Source of the DNA: Syntrophomonas_B sp035447945
GTDB taxonomy: Bacteria; Bacillota; Syntrophomonadia; Syntrophomonadales; Syntrophomonadaceae
Assembly (NCBI GenBank): GCA_035447945.1
Contig: DAOTHZ010000053.1
Coordinates: forward strand, 1 to 14,590
DNA: 14,590 nucleotides
Direction of reading: 5' to 3'
Shown in pieces: positions 1 to 6,375 of this stretch. How positions within the stretch are numbered: position 1 is the stretch's first letter; every line of letters starts with the position of its first letter. Both the position numbers and the translations under genes were made by a program. The notes beneath the pieces are model-generated. The model had not been told where the DNA came from. It was given only the letters and a program-made list of their open reading frames with translations, and did no database searches.

Positions 1-356
1 GTATTATGGGCTTTGTCAACGCACCTTCCCTATTTCAACTGGTCATTGCCCGCTGCCTGGAGGCCAAAGTGGATGTAGAAGCCTACAACCGCAATCGTGA
101 ACTTATATATCATGCGCTGCGCGACTACGGATACGAATGCATCAAACCGGAAGGGGCTTTCTACCTGTTTGTCAAAGCCCCCAACGATGATGACGTTGCC
201 TTCTGCAACCTGGCCAAACAAAAAAACATCCTGGTTGTCCCGGGCAGTTCCTTTGGCTGCGCCGGATATTTTAGGATTGCTTATTGCGTGAATGAAGAAA
301 CCATTAGAAAATCCCTGCCTGGTTTTGAAACATTGATAAAGGAGGTCAAAGGTTAA
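1..356 (+). CDS. Pyridoxal-phosphate aminotransferase (class I/II), C-terminal part only
   Basis: The gene is cut by the left window edge; about 118 C-terminal residues remain, in the frame that starts at base 3. The visible part is the small domain of a fold-type I aminotransferase. It has the GFVNAPSLFQ segment, the KPEGAFYLFV strand typical of aspartate-family aminotransferases, then VVPGSSFG and FRIAYCV. The Arg in FRIAYC fits the family's substrate alpha-carboxylate-binding arginine. The PLP lysine lies upstream of the window and cannot be checked. Substrate specificity cannot be told from this part. It ends at TAA (354-356). The next gene starts 156 bases downstream with its own promoter candidate, so co-transcription is not required. 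The family call is secure; the exact enzyme is not. Confidence 0.9.
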   Translation, partial: IMGFVNAPSLFQLVIARCLEAKVDVEAYNRNRELIYHALRDYGYECIKPEGAFYLFVKAPNDDDVAFCNLAKQKNILVVPGSSFGCAGYFRIAYCVNEETIRKSLPGFETLIKEVKG

Positions 357-389
357 TTAATTGCGATTGCGTGTCAGTTTTCCTGAGCT

Positions 390-417
390 TTTACCATAGT
401 ATAATATGTGATACAAT
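390..417 (+). promoter_or_regulatory. Candidate sigma-A promoter with extended -10
   Basis: TTTACC (390-395) is followed after 16 bases by TACAAT (412-417), preceded by TG one base upstream (409-410), an extended -10 arrangement. It lies about 95 bases before the TTG start of the stalk-domain protein. A TATAAT at 400-405 has no good -35 partner, and the TTGACA at 422-427 has no good -10 at the right distance, so the assignment is tentative. Confidence 0.35.
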
Positions 418-512
418 TTCCTTGACAGGCGAAATTTGGATATTTTCATCAAGTCCCAACCAATATATTCATTCTGCTTGGCAAGTCGATAAAAAGTGAG
501 GAGGTTGTCGTA

Positions 513-1691
513 TTGAAAAACTATAAAAGAGATCTGTTGATAGCTCTGGCGTCATTGTTAATCGTTGTTTTTGGTGCTGTCACGGTCTATGGGGCACCGA
601 GCGTTTCTACCGTGGTACAAGCCTACACGGGTGTGAAAATCGTTTATAACGGAACCACGCTGACTTCCACCAGTGAACCTTACATTATCAACAACACTAC
701 CTATGTACCTATTCGGATGCTCATGAATCAATTTGGCAAGGATATTTCCTGGGACGGCGACACCATGCAGGTGATTATCAAGAATAGTGCCGGAGAAAAC
801 GCCAAAGACAAACAAATCGAAGACTTGAAAAACGAAGTCACTGCTCTAAATGCCAAAATCAAAGGTTTGGAAACGGCTCTGGGCAATGCCGATACAACCT
901 TGAGAAGCATAGATGATGCGCTTGACAAATATCAGAAAACTGCTGGTACGGCAGTAACCACGCCGGTCACACCGGGAATCAGCACTGGTAGCACCTTGAG
1001 TGATTTCCAGAGTAATCTCAACAAATATTTTGAGGATGCCGGAGATGAGTATTTTGACGATGACGGAATTGAATTTAGTATTAATTTAAGCGGCAATACT
1101 GTCGACCTGGTTTACGATATCACTCTGGATTTTGATGACGCAGATGAGTATGATCGCCTCAACCAGATTAGTCAGTCCGATGTAAAGACTCTTCTGAACA
1201 TGGTGAAAGCAAAAATCACTTCTGAGGTTTACGGAACCAATTACAAAGATGCCAAAATTACTGGAAAACTGAGCGATCAGGATAATTCCAGCTACTATGT
1301 TAAATTTAACGGCAGTTCCTACAGCTATAGTTGGGATGAAAATGATGTCATTGATAATGTGATAGAAGCCTTGGAGGATGAGTATGAAAACGGCGGCGAT
1401 GTTTATTTTGGAGATGAAGATATCGCTTTTGAATTCGAAATCAACGGGGATGAAGATGATCTTGAATATGAAATCCATATGAATTTTGACGATGCTTATG
1501 ATTATGATAATTTAAGGGAAATTAACAAAACCTATGTACGAAACTTCTTGAACAAAGTTAAATCAACCATAAGTGATGAAATAGAAGATTCTGATTATGA
1601 AGACGCTGACATCACGGGCTATCTTTATGATGATGATAATGATGATTACTATGTTAAATACAATGGCAGCTCTTATACTTTTAGCTATTAA
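513..1691 (+). CDS. Secreted acidic repeat protein with copper-amine-oxidase-like N-terminal (stalk) domain
   Basis: A 392-residue protein starting with TTG at 513; AGGAGG (499-504) sits 8 bases upstream, which fixes this start. Residues 1-28 are a signal peptide: basic MKNYKR, a hydrophobic run to about residue 25, and probable cleavage near VYGA. Residues 40-90 match the copper-amine-oxidase N-terminal domain seen in many Firmicute surface proteins (YNGTTL, NNTTYVPIRML, ISWDGDTMQVII); this is a structural module, not an oxidase. Residues 95-140 are a likely coiled coil (KDKQIEDLKNEVTALNAKI). A Thr/Pro/Gly-rich linker follows, then two tandem repeats of about 112 residues (162-273 and 279-392), each ending in YNGSSY or FNGSSY and very rich in Asp and Glu. 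There is no membrane anchor or sortase motif. An extracellular or cell-envelope role is inferred; the function of the repeat unit is unknown to me. Confidence 0.85.
   Translation: MKNYKRDLLIALASLLIVVFGAVTVYGAPSVSTVVQAYTGVKIVYNGTTLTSTSEPYIINNTTYVPIRMLMNQFGKDISWDGDTMQVIIKNSAGENAKDKQIEDLKNEVTALNAKIKGLETALGNADTTLRSIDDALDKYQKTAGTAVTTPVTPGISTGSTLSDFQSNLNKYFEDAGDEYFDDDGIEFSINLSGNTVDLVYDITLDFDDADEYDRLNQISQSDVKTLLNMVKAKITSEVYGTNYKDAKITGKLSDQDNSSYYVKFNGSSYSYSWDENDVIDNVIEALEDEYENGGDVYFGDEDIAFEFEINGDEDDLEYEIHMNFDDAYDYDNLREINKTYVRNFLNKVKSTISDEIEDSDYEDADITGYLYDDDNDDYYVKYNGSSYTFSY
996..1688 (+). repeat. Tandem two-unit acidic repeat inside the stalk-domain protein
   Basis: Unit 1 spans about 996-1331 and unit 2 about 1347-1688. 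Matching landmarks in order are: LNKYFEDAGDEYFDDDGIEF versus IEALEDEYENGGDVYFGDED; DFDDADEYDRLNQI versus NFDDAYDYDNLREI; LLNMVKAKITSEV versus FLNKVKSTISDEI; DAKITGKL versus DADITGYL; YYVKFNGSSYSYS versus YYVKYNGSSYTFS. The similarity is clear in protein and weaker in DNA, so the duplication is old. Near the end, a run of GAT codons (about 1629-1648) makes the DNA locally repetitive. Confidence 0.8.
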
Positions 1692-1704
1692 ATAAAGAAA
1701 AATA

Positions 1705-1734
1705 TTAGTAAATATTTGCGTTAAGGAATATAAT
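1705..1734 (+). promoter_or_regulatory. Candidate promoter for the first crotonase gene
   Basis: A consensus TATAAT (1729-1734) has only a weak -35 (TTAGTA, 1705-1710) at 18 bases. It falls in the very AT-rich 88-base gap between the stalk-domain gene and the crotonase. No GC-rich terminator separates the two genes, so read-through is also possible. Confidence 0.35.
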
Positions 1735-1743
1735 GATTTTAAG

Positions 1744-1759
1744 TAATAAATATTTATTA
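1744..1759. promoter_or_regulatory. 16-base perfect AT palindrome next to the putative transcription start
   Basis: TAATAAATATTTATTA is a perfect inverted repeat without spacer. It lies about 10 bases after the TATAAT box and 7 bases before the ribosome-binding site of the crotonase, where a repressor would act. Because it contains only A and T in an AT-rich gap, chance is a real alternative. Confidence 0.3.
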
Positions 1760-1779
1760 TATTAATGGAGGTAATGAAC

Positions 1780-2544
1780 GTGACATTTGAAACCAGAATC
1801 GAAGACGGGATCCTTATTTTCACCTTTAACTATCCCAAAGTAAATGCGATCAACATGGAAACCTTGCAGGGATTGGATGCAGCGCTTGACCAACTCCAGT
1901 CTGACGACGCACTGAAAGGAATGGTTCTGACAGGAACCGGCAGAACATTCTGCGGAGGATTTGATCTCAATACGTTTACATCATTTACGAACGGAGAAGA
2001 TATCATTAAATGGTTTCAATACGAAGAAGGTGTTTTGCTGAAACTGTTTAGATGCCCCAAACCCATCGTATCAGCCATCAACGGGGGAGCGACGGCAGCT
2101 GGCATGATCTATGCCATGGCCTCCGACTATAACATCGTTGTCAACAATCCCAAAGTCAAGATTGGCATGACTGAAATTAAATTAGGCATGAGTCTGTCCC
2201 CATGTATGGGCAATGTCATGCGCTTTGGCCTGGACAGCGACAGAAATTACCGTGACATCATCATGAAAGGGGAACTGGTAGATCCAATGTTCTGTGTTGA
2301 GCGCGGCATTTTTGATGAACTGGCGGAAACGGATGAACTGGTGGACAAGGCTAAAGCCAAGATATCTTCTCTTTATGATACGTTGCTGCATCCCTTCACC
2401 CTATTGAAAGATCTGCAAAAACGGCAGATGGTCGCGGTCATTGAAAAGGAACTGGCGGAATATGACTGGAACATGATGATTGATACGTTTATGGATGAAA
2501 AAGTAAACAAATTATTGAAGAAAGTATTGGCTTCGATTTCTTAA
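1780..2544 (+). CDS. Enoyl-CoA hydratase/isomerase (crotonase) family protein, divergent
   Basis: A 254-residue crotonase-fold protein. I choose GTG at 1780 because GGAGG (1767-1771) is 8 bases upstream; the ATGs at 1765 and 1774 overlap or touch that site. The CoA-binding and oxyanion-hole loops are visible: FCGGFDL (residues 57-63) and SAINGGATAAG (about 98-108). The first catalytic glutamate of hydratases aligns with E132 (MTEI), but the second position appears to be Asp (D159 in YRDIIMKG). The usual P-G/D-G-G-xQRL stretch is replaced by SLSPCMGNVMRFG. It is therefore a crotonase-superfamily enzyme whose reaction could be hydration, isomerisation or thioester chemistry. It stands alone between a secreted protein and a terminator, about 7 kb from the fix operon. 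A link to that pathway is only suggested by the presence of three crotonases in the window. Confidence 0.85.
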   Translation: MTFETRIEDGILIFTFNYPKVNAINMETLQGLDAALDQLQSDDALKGMVLTGTGRTFCGGFDLNTFTSFTNGEDIIKWFQYEEGVLLKLFRCPKPIVSAINGGATAAGMIYAMASDYNIVVNNPKVKIGMTEIKLGMSLSPCMGNVMRFGLDSDRNYRDIIMKGELVDPMFCVERGIFDELAETDELVDKAKAKISSLYDTLLHPFTLLKDLQKRQMVAVIEKELAEYDWNMMIDTFMDEKVNKLLKKVLASIS

Positions 2545-2593
2545 ACAGAAGGGGATAATCTTCCCTGCCAACGGAAAATCTAATAATTGCCAT

Positions 2594-2625
2594 ACAAAAA
2601 GCCCGTCCAGGTACGGGCTTTTTGT
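2594..2625. terminator. Strong intrinsic terminator, probably bidirectional
   Basis: A 13-bp perfect stem (ACAAAAAGCCCGT at 2594-2606 with its complement at 2613-2625) encloses a 6-base loop. The A-run on one side and T-run on the other allow termination in both directions. It closes the rightward crotonase gene and lies past the 3' end of the leftward stress-protein gene. Confidence 0.92.
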
Positions 2626-2703
2626 AATCATTCGCAGTTTTCCAGGCTTTGCTCAGCAACATTATATCGATGAAATCACTAAGCAAGAACAGTATGCTAA
2701 TGT

Positions 2704-3138
2704 CTATTTAATCACCAATACCGGGCAGGGGGCCAGGGTAACCACCTTGCTGCTGACGCTGCCCATTAAAACCCGCTGCAGTCTGTTTAATCCTCGGTTG
2801 CCAATGATGATTAAATCGTATTTTTCCTGTTCCGCGGCTTTGCAGACGATTTCAGCGGGAGGTCCATACTCCAGCTGAATTTTGGTTTGCTCTTTCAGAT
2901 TCATTCTTTGCTCGGCATTTTCCAACACCCGTTTGGCAGCCTTGTTTAATTCCTCATAAAATTGGGGGTAATCGACCGGCATGTTTAACCCGTTAAAAGG
3001 CATCACTTCACTGGGCTGCAATACGTGCAGGATGGTGACTTCTCTGGCTGAACCTTCTTTGATCAACAAACGGGCAGCATCGATGGCTTTGTTGGAAACT
3101 TCCGACCCATCAACGGGGACGAGTATTTTGTTGAACAT
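2704..3138 (-). CDS. Universal stress protein (UspA family), ATP-binding type
   Basis: A 144-residue single-domain Usp. It begins FNKILVPVDGSEVSNKA, with the conserved Asp10 in VPVDGS. Near the C-terminus is the nucleotide motif G-x2-G-x9-G-S (G113, G116, G126, S127), followed by the end strand CPVLVIK. This motif marks the ATP-binding (MJ0577-like) branch rather than the non-binding UspA branch. It is a cytoplasmic protein, in this family usually a dimer induced by starvation, redox or energy stress; that role is family knowledge, not seen here. The ATG start is supported by GGGAGGT (complement of 3147-3153) 8 bases upstream. It is divergent from the next gene across an AT-rich region with several palindromes. 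Confidence 0.95.
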   Translation of the reverse strand: MFNKILVPVDGSEVSNKAIDAARLLIKEGSAREVTILHVLQPSEVMPFNGLNMPVDYPQFYEELNKAAKRVLENAEQRMNLKEQTKIQLEYGPPAEIVCKAAEQEKYDLIIIGNRGLNRLQRVLMGSVSSKVVTLAPCPVLVIK

Positions 3139-3201
3139 AACCTTTAACCTCCCTTACTATTAAATTATTGATGAAGTACTCAAATTAATGCCAAAGGTAA
3201 C

Positions 3202-3229
3202 TTGACAAATCAATGCAAGACGATATAAT
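3202..3229 (+). promoter_or_regulatory. Consensus sigma-A promoter
   Basis: TTGACA (3202-3207) and TATAAT (3224-3229) match consensus exactly with a 16-base spacer. It fires rightward, giving the repeat protein at 3459 a leader of roughly 220 bases. Such a strong promoter with a long leader and palindromes just downstream suggests control after or at initiation. Confidence 0.75.
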
Positions 3230-3242
3230 TTAGTTAAGGATA

Positions 3243-3262
3243 ATATTACGAATACGTAATAT
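3243..3262. promoter_or_regulatory. Inverted repeat (8-bp arms) just after the promoter: possible operator
   Basis: ATATTACG (3243-3250), a 4-base centre AATA, then CGTAATAT (3255-3262). It begins about 7 bases past the expected transcription start of the consensus promoter, a typical position for a repressor-binding site. The regulator is unknown. Confidence 0.45.
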
Positions 3263-3308
3263 ATCGTTATGTAATTATATCATGTTTTACAATTATAATC
3301 TTATTATA

Positions 3309-3322
3309 AACGTTGCAACGTT
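3309..3322. promoter_or_regulatory. 14-base perfect palindrome AACGTTGCAACGTT
   Basis: A spacer-free perfect palindrome centred on GC, in the leader between the promoter and the repeat-protein gene, followed within two bases by seven Ts. As RNA it would give only a weak hairpin, so a protein-binding site is more likely than a terminator. The binding protein is not known. Confidence 0.4.
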
Positions 3323-3340
3323 ATTTTTTTAATCGATAAT

Positions 3341-3356
3341 TGTGAAATTTATCACG
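3341..3356. promoter_or_regulatory. Crp/Fnr-family-like binding site
   Basis: TGTGA-N6-TCACG matches the Crp consensus TGTGA-N6-TCACA at nine of ten defined positions. A looser version (AGTGATTTATTACG) follows at about 3362-3375. It could regulate the rightward repeat protein, the leftward stress protein, or both. In Firmicutes, Crp/Fnr relatives respond to redox, oxygen or other ligands, so the signal cannot be named. Confidence 0.4.
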
Positions 3357-3458
3357 TTATAAAGTGATTTATTACGCTGATAGATGGAACAACATCAATA
3401 AATAAGATGTGCAGTTGCCTTGCAAACACGAAATAATCTTCAAGGAGGTGTTGTTAAG

Positions 3459-4046
3459 ATGAATAAATTGAATCGTCATGTATACGTTGATGAAGTTATC
3501 GCCAATAGTATCGATATCGATCCCCAAGCCATGTATTATGTATGGGAAAAAACAAACTCCCTTATGAGCCAGTCCACCAGGCTAAGGGAAAAAGATGATA
3601 GGTTGTCTGCCTTTGTTGATGAAATCATCATGGGGATTGACCGGAATCTGGAGAAGTACATATCCCGTCACAGTCAGACTCACGGTGCATTTTACCAGAA
3701 TGATTTGGATCGTTGGATTGAAGCCCAGCCTGAATTAAAATTTGTCCAGGACCATTTAACGGAATGGGCTGTTCCCCATGCGCAACATGATTTTGTCTGG
3801 TTTGAAAAACCTTTTACCGGAATGGAAATACTTGTGCCGGAACAGTCACTCCCGACAATGCAGGATAGGCAAACGTTTGAATCTGAACTGTCAAACGATT
3901 TTATTTGGTTTGAAGGATCTTTGGACAGATGGATTGAAGCGCAGCCTGATCTTAAGCAAGCGCTTGATCGCTGGCTCGATACAACTCCGGCAGATGAGGC
4001 CAACCAAAAAGCAAGTCAGCCAATACGCAAAGACAAAGTTGCCTAG
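3459..4046 (+). CDS. Unrecognised protein with duplicated DRWIEAQP and DF(V/I)WFE motifs
   Basis: A 195-residue soluble protein that I do not recognise. ATG at 3459 follows AAGGAGG (3442-3448) by 10 bases, an excellent site; an upstream in-frame start at 3420 has no comparable signal. The N-terminal 75 residues are helical and charged (MNKLNRHVYVDEVIANSIDI, then DRLSAFVDEII). The C-terminal half holds two copies of LDRWIEAQP(E/D)LK (about residues 83-94 and 155-166) and two copies of (H/N)DF(V/I)WFE (110-116 and 146-152), arranged in mirror order. A shorter echo, LDRWLD, follows at 169-174. There is no signal peptide, membrane segment or cysteine cluster. Tryptophan and acidic residues are plentiful, which fits a protein-binding repeat. 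It is followed by a strong terminator and appears monocistronic. Being divergent from a stress protein and having a rich regulatory region suggest a stress or redox-induced protein, but this is inference. Confidence 0.75.
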   Translation: MNKLNRHVYVDEVIANSIDIDPQAMYYVWEKTNSLMSQSTRLREKDDRLSAFVDEIIMGIDRNLEKYISRHSQTHGAFYQNDLDRWIEAQPELKFVQDHLTEWAVPHAQHDFVWFEKPFTGMEILVPEQSLPTMQDRQTFESELSNDFIWFEGSLDRWIEAQPDLKQALDRWLDTTPADEANQKASQPIRKDKVA

Positions 4047-4067
4047 GCCATACAGTAATCACATATA

Positions 4068-4101
4068 AGAAAAACCGGGGAATGCCGACCCCGGTTTTTC
4101 T
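4068..4101. terminator. Bidirectional intrinsic terminator between convergent genes
   Basis: AGAAAAACCGGGG (4068-4080) pairs perfectly with 4089-4101 around an 8-base loop. A-run and T-run flanks let it stop the rightward repeat-protein transcript and the leftward crotonase transcript. Confidence 0.92.
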
Positions 4102-4146
4102 GTCCAAGAGAAGAAGCGAGATAAAACGCTTGCCGTAAATCTGCTA

Positions 4147-4929
4147 TTATTTGTCTTGGAAATCAGGTTTTCTCTTTTCAAAAAAGGATTGAATGGCTTC
4201 TTTTTGGTCAGCGGTGCCGCAGCAGAAAGTGGATTGGATTTGTTCCAGCAGCAGACCACCTGCCAAACTGCTGTCCAGTGAGGCATTGATGGCTTTTTTC
4301 CCAAAGCGTACAGCCCAGGGGGGATTGTTGACAATTCTTTTGGCCAGTTTTCCAGCTCGTTCATATAATTCCTCGCGCGGCACGACGATTTCCACCAACC
4401 CAATCTCCCGTGCCTCTTTGGCGTCAATTTCCTCACAGGCCAGGATAATGCGTTTGGCCTGTCCGGCCCCTACCAGTCTGGGCAGACGTTGGGAACCACC
4501 CATGTCAGGACTCAAGCCAAAGCGGACTTCCTGCATGCCAAACCTGGCATCCTCGGCGGCAACCCGGATGTCGCAAGCACAGAGCATTTCTGTGGCAGCG
4601 CCGTAACATAACCCATGCACGGCAGCGATGACTATGGCATTCATTTCCTGCCAGCGAGTATAGGTTCGCTGTAAATAATTGATATTGTCGATGACGTAAT
4701 CAGAACTGACGCCTGCCAAATCATTGAGGTTGATACCTACGGAAAAGTGCGGTCCATCTGCTTTGATAATGACCACCCGAATATCACGATTGGCTTCAAT
4801 TTCATCCTGCACCAAATGAATTTCTTTCCAGGGACCGATGCCCATGGCGTTCATCCGATCCGGACGACTGAATGTCACAGTCGCAACCGGACCCTCTACT
4901 TGCAGTGATAAGTATTCATATTCAGCCAT
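4147..4929 (-). CDS. Crotonase family protein with dienoyl-CoA isomerase-like acidic residues
   Basis: A 260-residue crotonase of full length, ending in the family tail EKRKPDFQ. ATG at 4929 is chosen because GGAGGG (complement of 4936-4941) is 6 bases upstream; the longer reading frame has an unlikely hydrophobic lead. The oxyanion loops are HFSVGINL (61-68) and VHGLCYGAATE (104-114). Three acidic residues, E114, E134 (MQEV) and D142 (SPDMGGSQRLP), fall at the spacing of the catalytic Asp/Glu/Asp trio of mammalian delta3,5-delta2,4-dienoyl-CoA isomerase. The second glutamate of true hydratases is replaced by R160. An isomerase of unsaturated acyl-CoAs is therefore more likely than a simple hydratase; this is alignment from memory. 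It is divergent from the protease gene and monocistronic, with a terminator downstream. TATAAT on either strand at 4967-4974 could be its -10. Confidence 0.88.
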   Translation of the reverse strand: MAEYEYLSLQVEGPVATVTFSRPDRMNAMGIGPWKEIHLVQDEIEANRDIRVVIIKADGPHFSVGINLNDLAGVSSDYVIDNINYLQRTYTRWQEMNAIVIAAVHGLCYGAATEMLCACDIRVAAEDARFGMQEVRFGLSPDMGGSQRLPRLVGAGQAKRIILACEEIDAKEAREIGLVEIVVPREELYERAGKLAKRIVNNPPWAVRFGKKAINASLDSSLAGGLLLEQIQSTFCCGTADQKEAIQSFFEKRKPDFQDK

Positions 4930-5031
4930 TTTATACCCTCCGTTACAAATATATTTGCTTTTATTTATTATAATGGATAGTAGATAAAAGATAAAATTAC
5001 TCACAAAAGAGTTTTAGGCAGGTATTTGGAC

Positions 5032-5850
5032 ATGGAACAATTACCAGGCGATGAAAAAAAAGAACACCTACATGAACCGCAAGAGTGGGAATGGCAGTTG
5101 GCTGAGCAGGAGTTCAAGGAACACCGGGATGCTTCCCGAAAAAGAAGTCATTGGCTAATCGTGCCCATTGTACTGCTGTTGGTGGCAGCTTTTACGTTTT
5201 TGTCTCTGCCGGACTTGCAGATTCTGATGGCTGATCGTTTTGAATTTATGAGCGACCATGCCCGCTTGCGTGATGATGCCATCGTGACTGCTGCCAAACC
5301 GGCCGTGGTTGCGATTGAAGCCAGTGTCGGCAACGCACTTTCCCATTCGGTTCGACAGGGAACCGGTTTTAATCTCTCGCCCCAAGGCCGGATCATTACC
5401 AACCTGCACATTGTGGAAGATGCCAGCAAGATAAAAATTACCTTTGGCAATGGTCAAACATTTATTATTGACCAATATAGCGTTGTCGCAGGCCATGATC
5501 TGGCCATGATTGAGCTGGACAGTCGCGATCTGCCGTCGCTGGCCGCCAGTCCCCAGGGAAAACCCGAGCACGGCGAACAGGTGACCATTATCGGCAACCC
5601 CCTGGGGTTGCAAAAGATCGCCCAACGCGGGCGGGTCGGACAATACCACATGACGCAATCCAACCAGACACTGGTATTTGATGTAGACGTTCCCGCCAAT
5701 CCAGGCAACAGCGGCAGTCCAGTCTTAAACCAGCAATCTCAGGTGATCGGAGTCGTTTTTGCCAGTACCGAGATAAAAAAAGGGGAGCAGATCGAAATAC
5801 GCACCCTGGCAATACCGATTCAGGTGCTGCAATACTTTCCTGCCACTTAA
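5032..5850 (+). CDS. Membrane-anchored trypsin-like serine protease (HtrA/DegP type) without PDZ domain
   Basis: A 272-residue protein from ATG 5032, preceded by an AGGCAGG-like site; TTG at 5026 is possible but sits only 3 bases from that site. Residues 1-40 are charged and cytoplasmic, 41-59 form one membrane helix (WLIVPIVLLLVAAFTFLSL), and the protease domain lies outside. The catalytic triad is complete: H126 in TNLHIVED, D156 in GHDLAMIEL, S227 in NPGNSGSP. The chain ends right after the protease barrel (IPIQVLQYFPAT), so the PDZ domain of classic HtrA is missing. It presumably cleaves misfolded or specific envelope proteins, but without PDZ its substrate selection must differ. Its TAA overlaps the stop of the convergent alkyltransferase gene. 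Confidence 0.92.
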   Translation: MEQLPGDEKKEHLHEPQEWEWQLAEQEFKEHRDASRKRSHWLIVPIVLLLVAAFTFLSLPDLQILMADRFEFMSDHARLRDDAIVTAAKPAVVAIEASVGNALSHSVRQGTGFNLSPQGRIITNLHIVEDASKIKITFGNGQTFIIDQYSVVAGHDLAMIELDSRDLPSLAASPQGKPEHGEQVTIIGNPLGLQKIAQRGRVGQYHMTQSNQTLVFDVDVPANPGNSGSPVLNQQSQVIGVVFASTEIKKGEQIEIRTLAIPIQVLQYFPAT

Positions 5851-6329
5851 CCCTGACCTGGACTGGCGTAGTGCTTTTCCAGTTCCAGTAAATATGATTT
5901 AACCTTCAATCCGCCCCCATAACCTACCAATTGGCCATTGGCACCAATTACCCGGTGACAGGGGACTATGATAGCGATGGGATTGCTATGATTCGCCATT
6001 CCCACTGCCCGACAGGCGTTTTTGTTGCCGATCATACGGGCGATATCGCCATATGATCGGGTTTGTCCATAAGGGATGGTCAACAAACTCTGCCAAACGC
6101 TGCGCATGAATTTTGTACCGGTCATGGCCAGCGGCAAATCAAACATCTTTCGATGTCCCTGGAAATATTCCAGCAATTGCCGACGAGCTTCCTCTAAAGT
6201 TGGAGTCATGGACTCCAGATGGTTTGAGAAACTCGGTTCTCCCGGCAGGAAAAGACGGGTGATCGCTCCCGCCTTTTCAGTGATTCCAAGGGTGCCTATA
6301 TCCGTGACAAAATAACTAATGTATTCCAT
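5847..6329 (-). CDS. ogt: Methylated-DNA-[protein]-cysteine S-methyltransferase (Ogt/AGT type)
   Basis: A 160-residue suicide DNA-repair protein that removes O6-alkyl from guanine by transfer to its own cysteine. The active-site motif IVPCHRV contains Cys124. Before it is the DNA-binding helix-turn-helix with the arginine-finger region (TIPYGQTRSYGDIARMIG, NACRAVGMANHSNP), and after it VGYGGGLKVKSYLLELE. There is a single domain and no Ada-type zinc domain, so it is the constitutive Ogt kind. The start at 6329 has only a weak AGGA site. It lies 46 bases after the stop of the sigma-54 activator on the same strand and may be read with it, though a functional link is unlikely. It overlaps the convergent protease gene by 4 bases through interlocked stop codons (TTAA). 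Confidence 0.95.
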   Translation of the reverse strand: MEYISYFVTDIGTLGITEKAGAITRLFLPGEPSFSNHLESMTPTLEEARRQLLEYFQGHRKMFDLPLAMTGTKFMRSVWQSLLTIPYGQTRSYGDIARMIGNKNACRAVGMANHSNPIAIIVPCHRVIGANGQLVGYGGGLKVKSYLLELEKHYASPGQG

Positions 6330-6375
6330 GCTTTTTCCTACTTTACATTATGTTCGGTGACAGGATGGCATTAAC

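Noticed and set aside
422..427. TTGACA hexamer as -35 of the stalk-domain gene
   Set aside because: No acceptable -10 lies 15-19 bases downstream; the nearest AT-rich hexamer is only 13 bases away. The extended -10 at 409-417 is a better candidate.
1086..1478. Long minus-strand open frame inside the stalk-domain gene
   Set aside because: It is the reverse of Asp/Glu-rich codons, which reads as hydrophobic Ile/Val/Phe runs. It has no start signals and the forward gene is clear.
3309..3330. AACGTTGCAACGTT followed by seven Ts as an intrinsic terminator or attenuator
   Set aside because: The palindrome has no loop, so the RNA stem would be about four pairs and weak; a binding site is more plausible.
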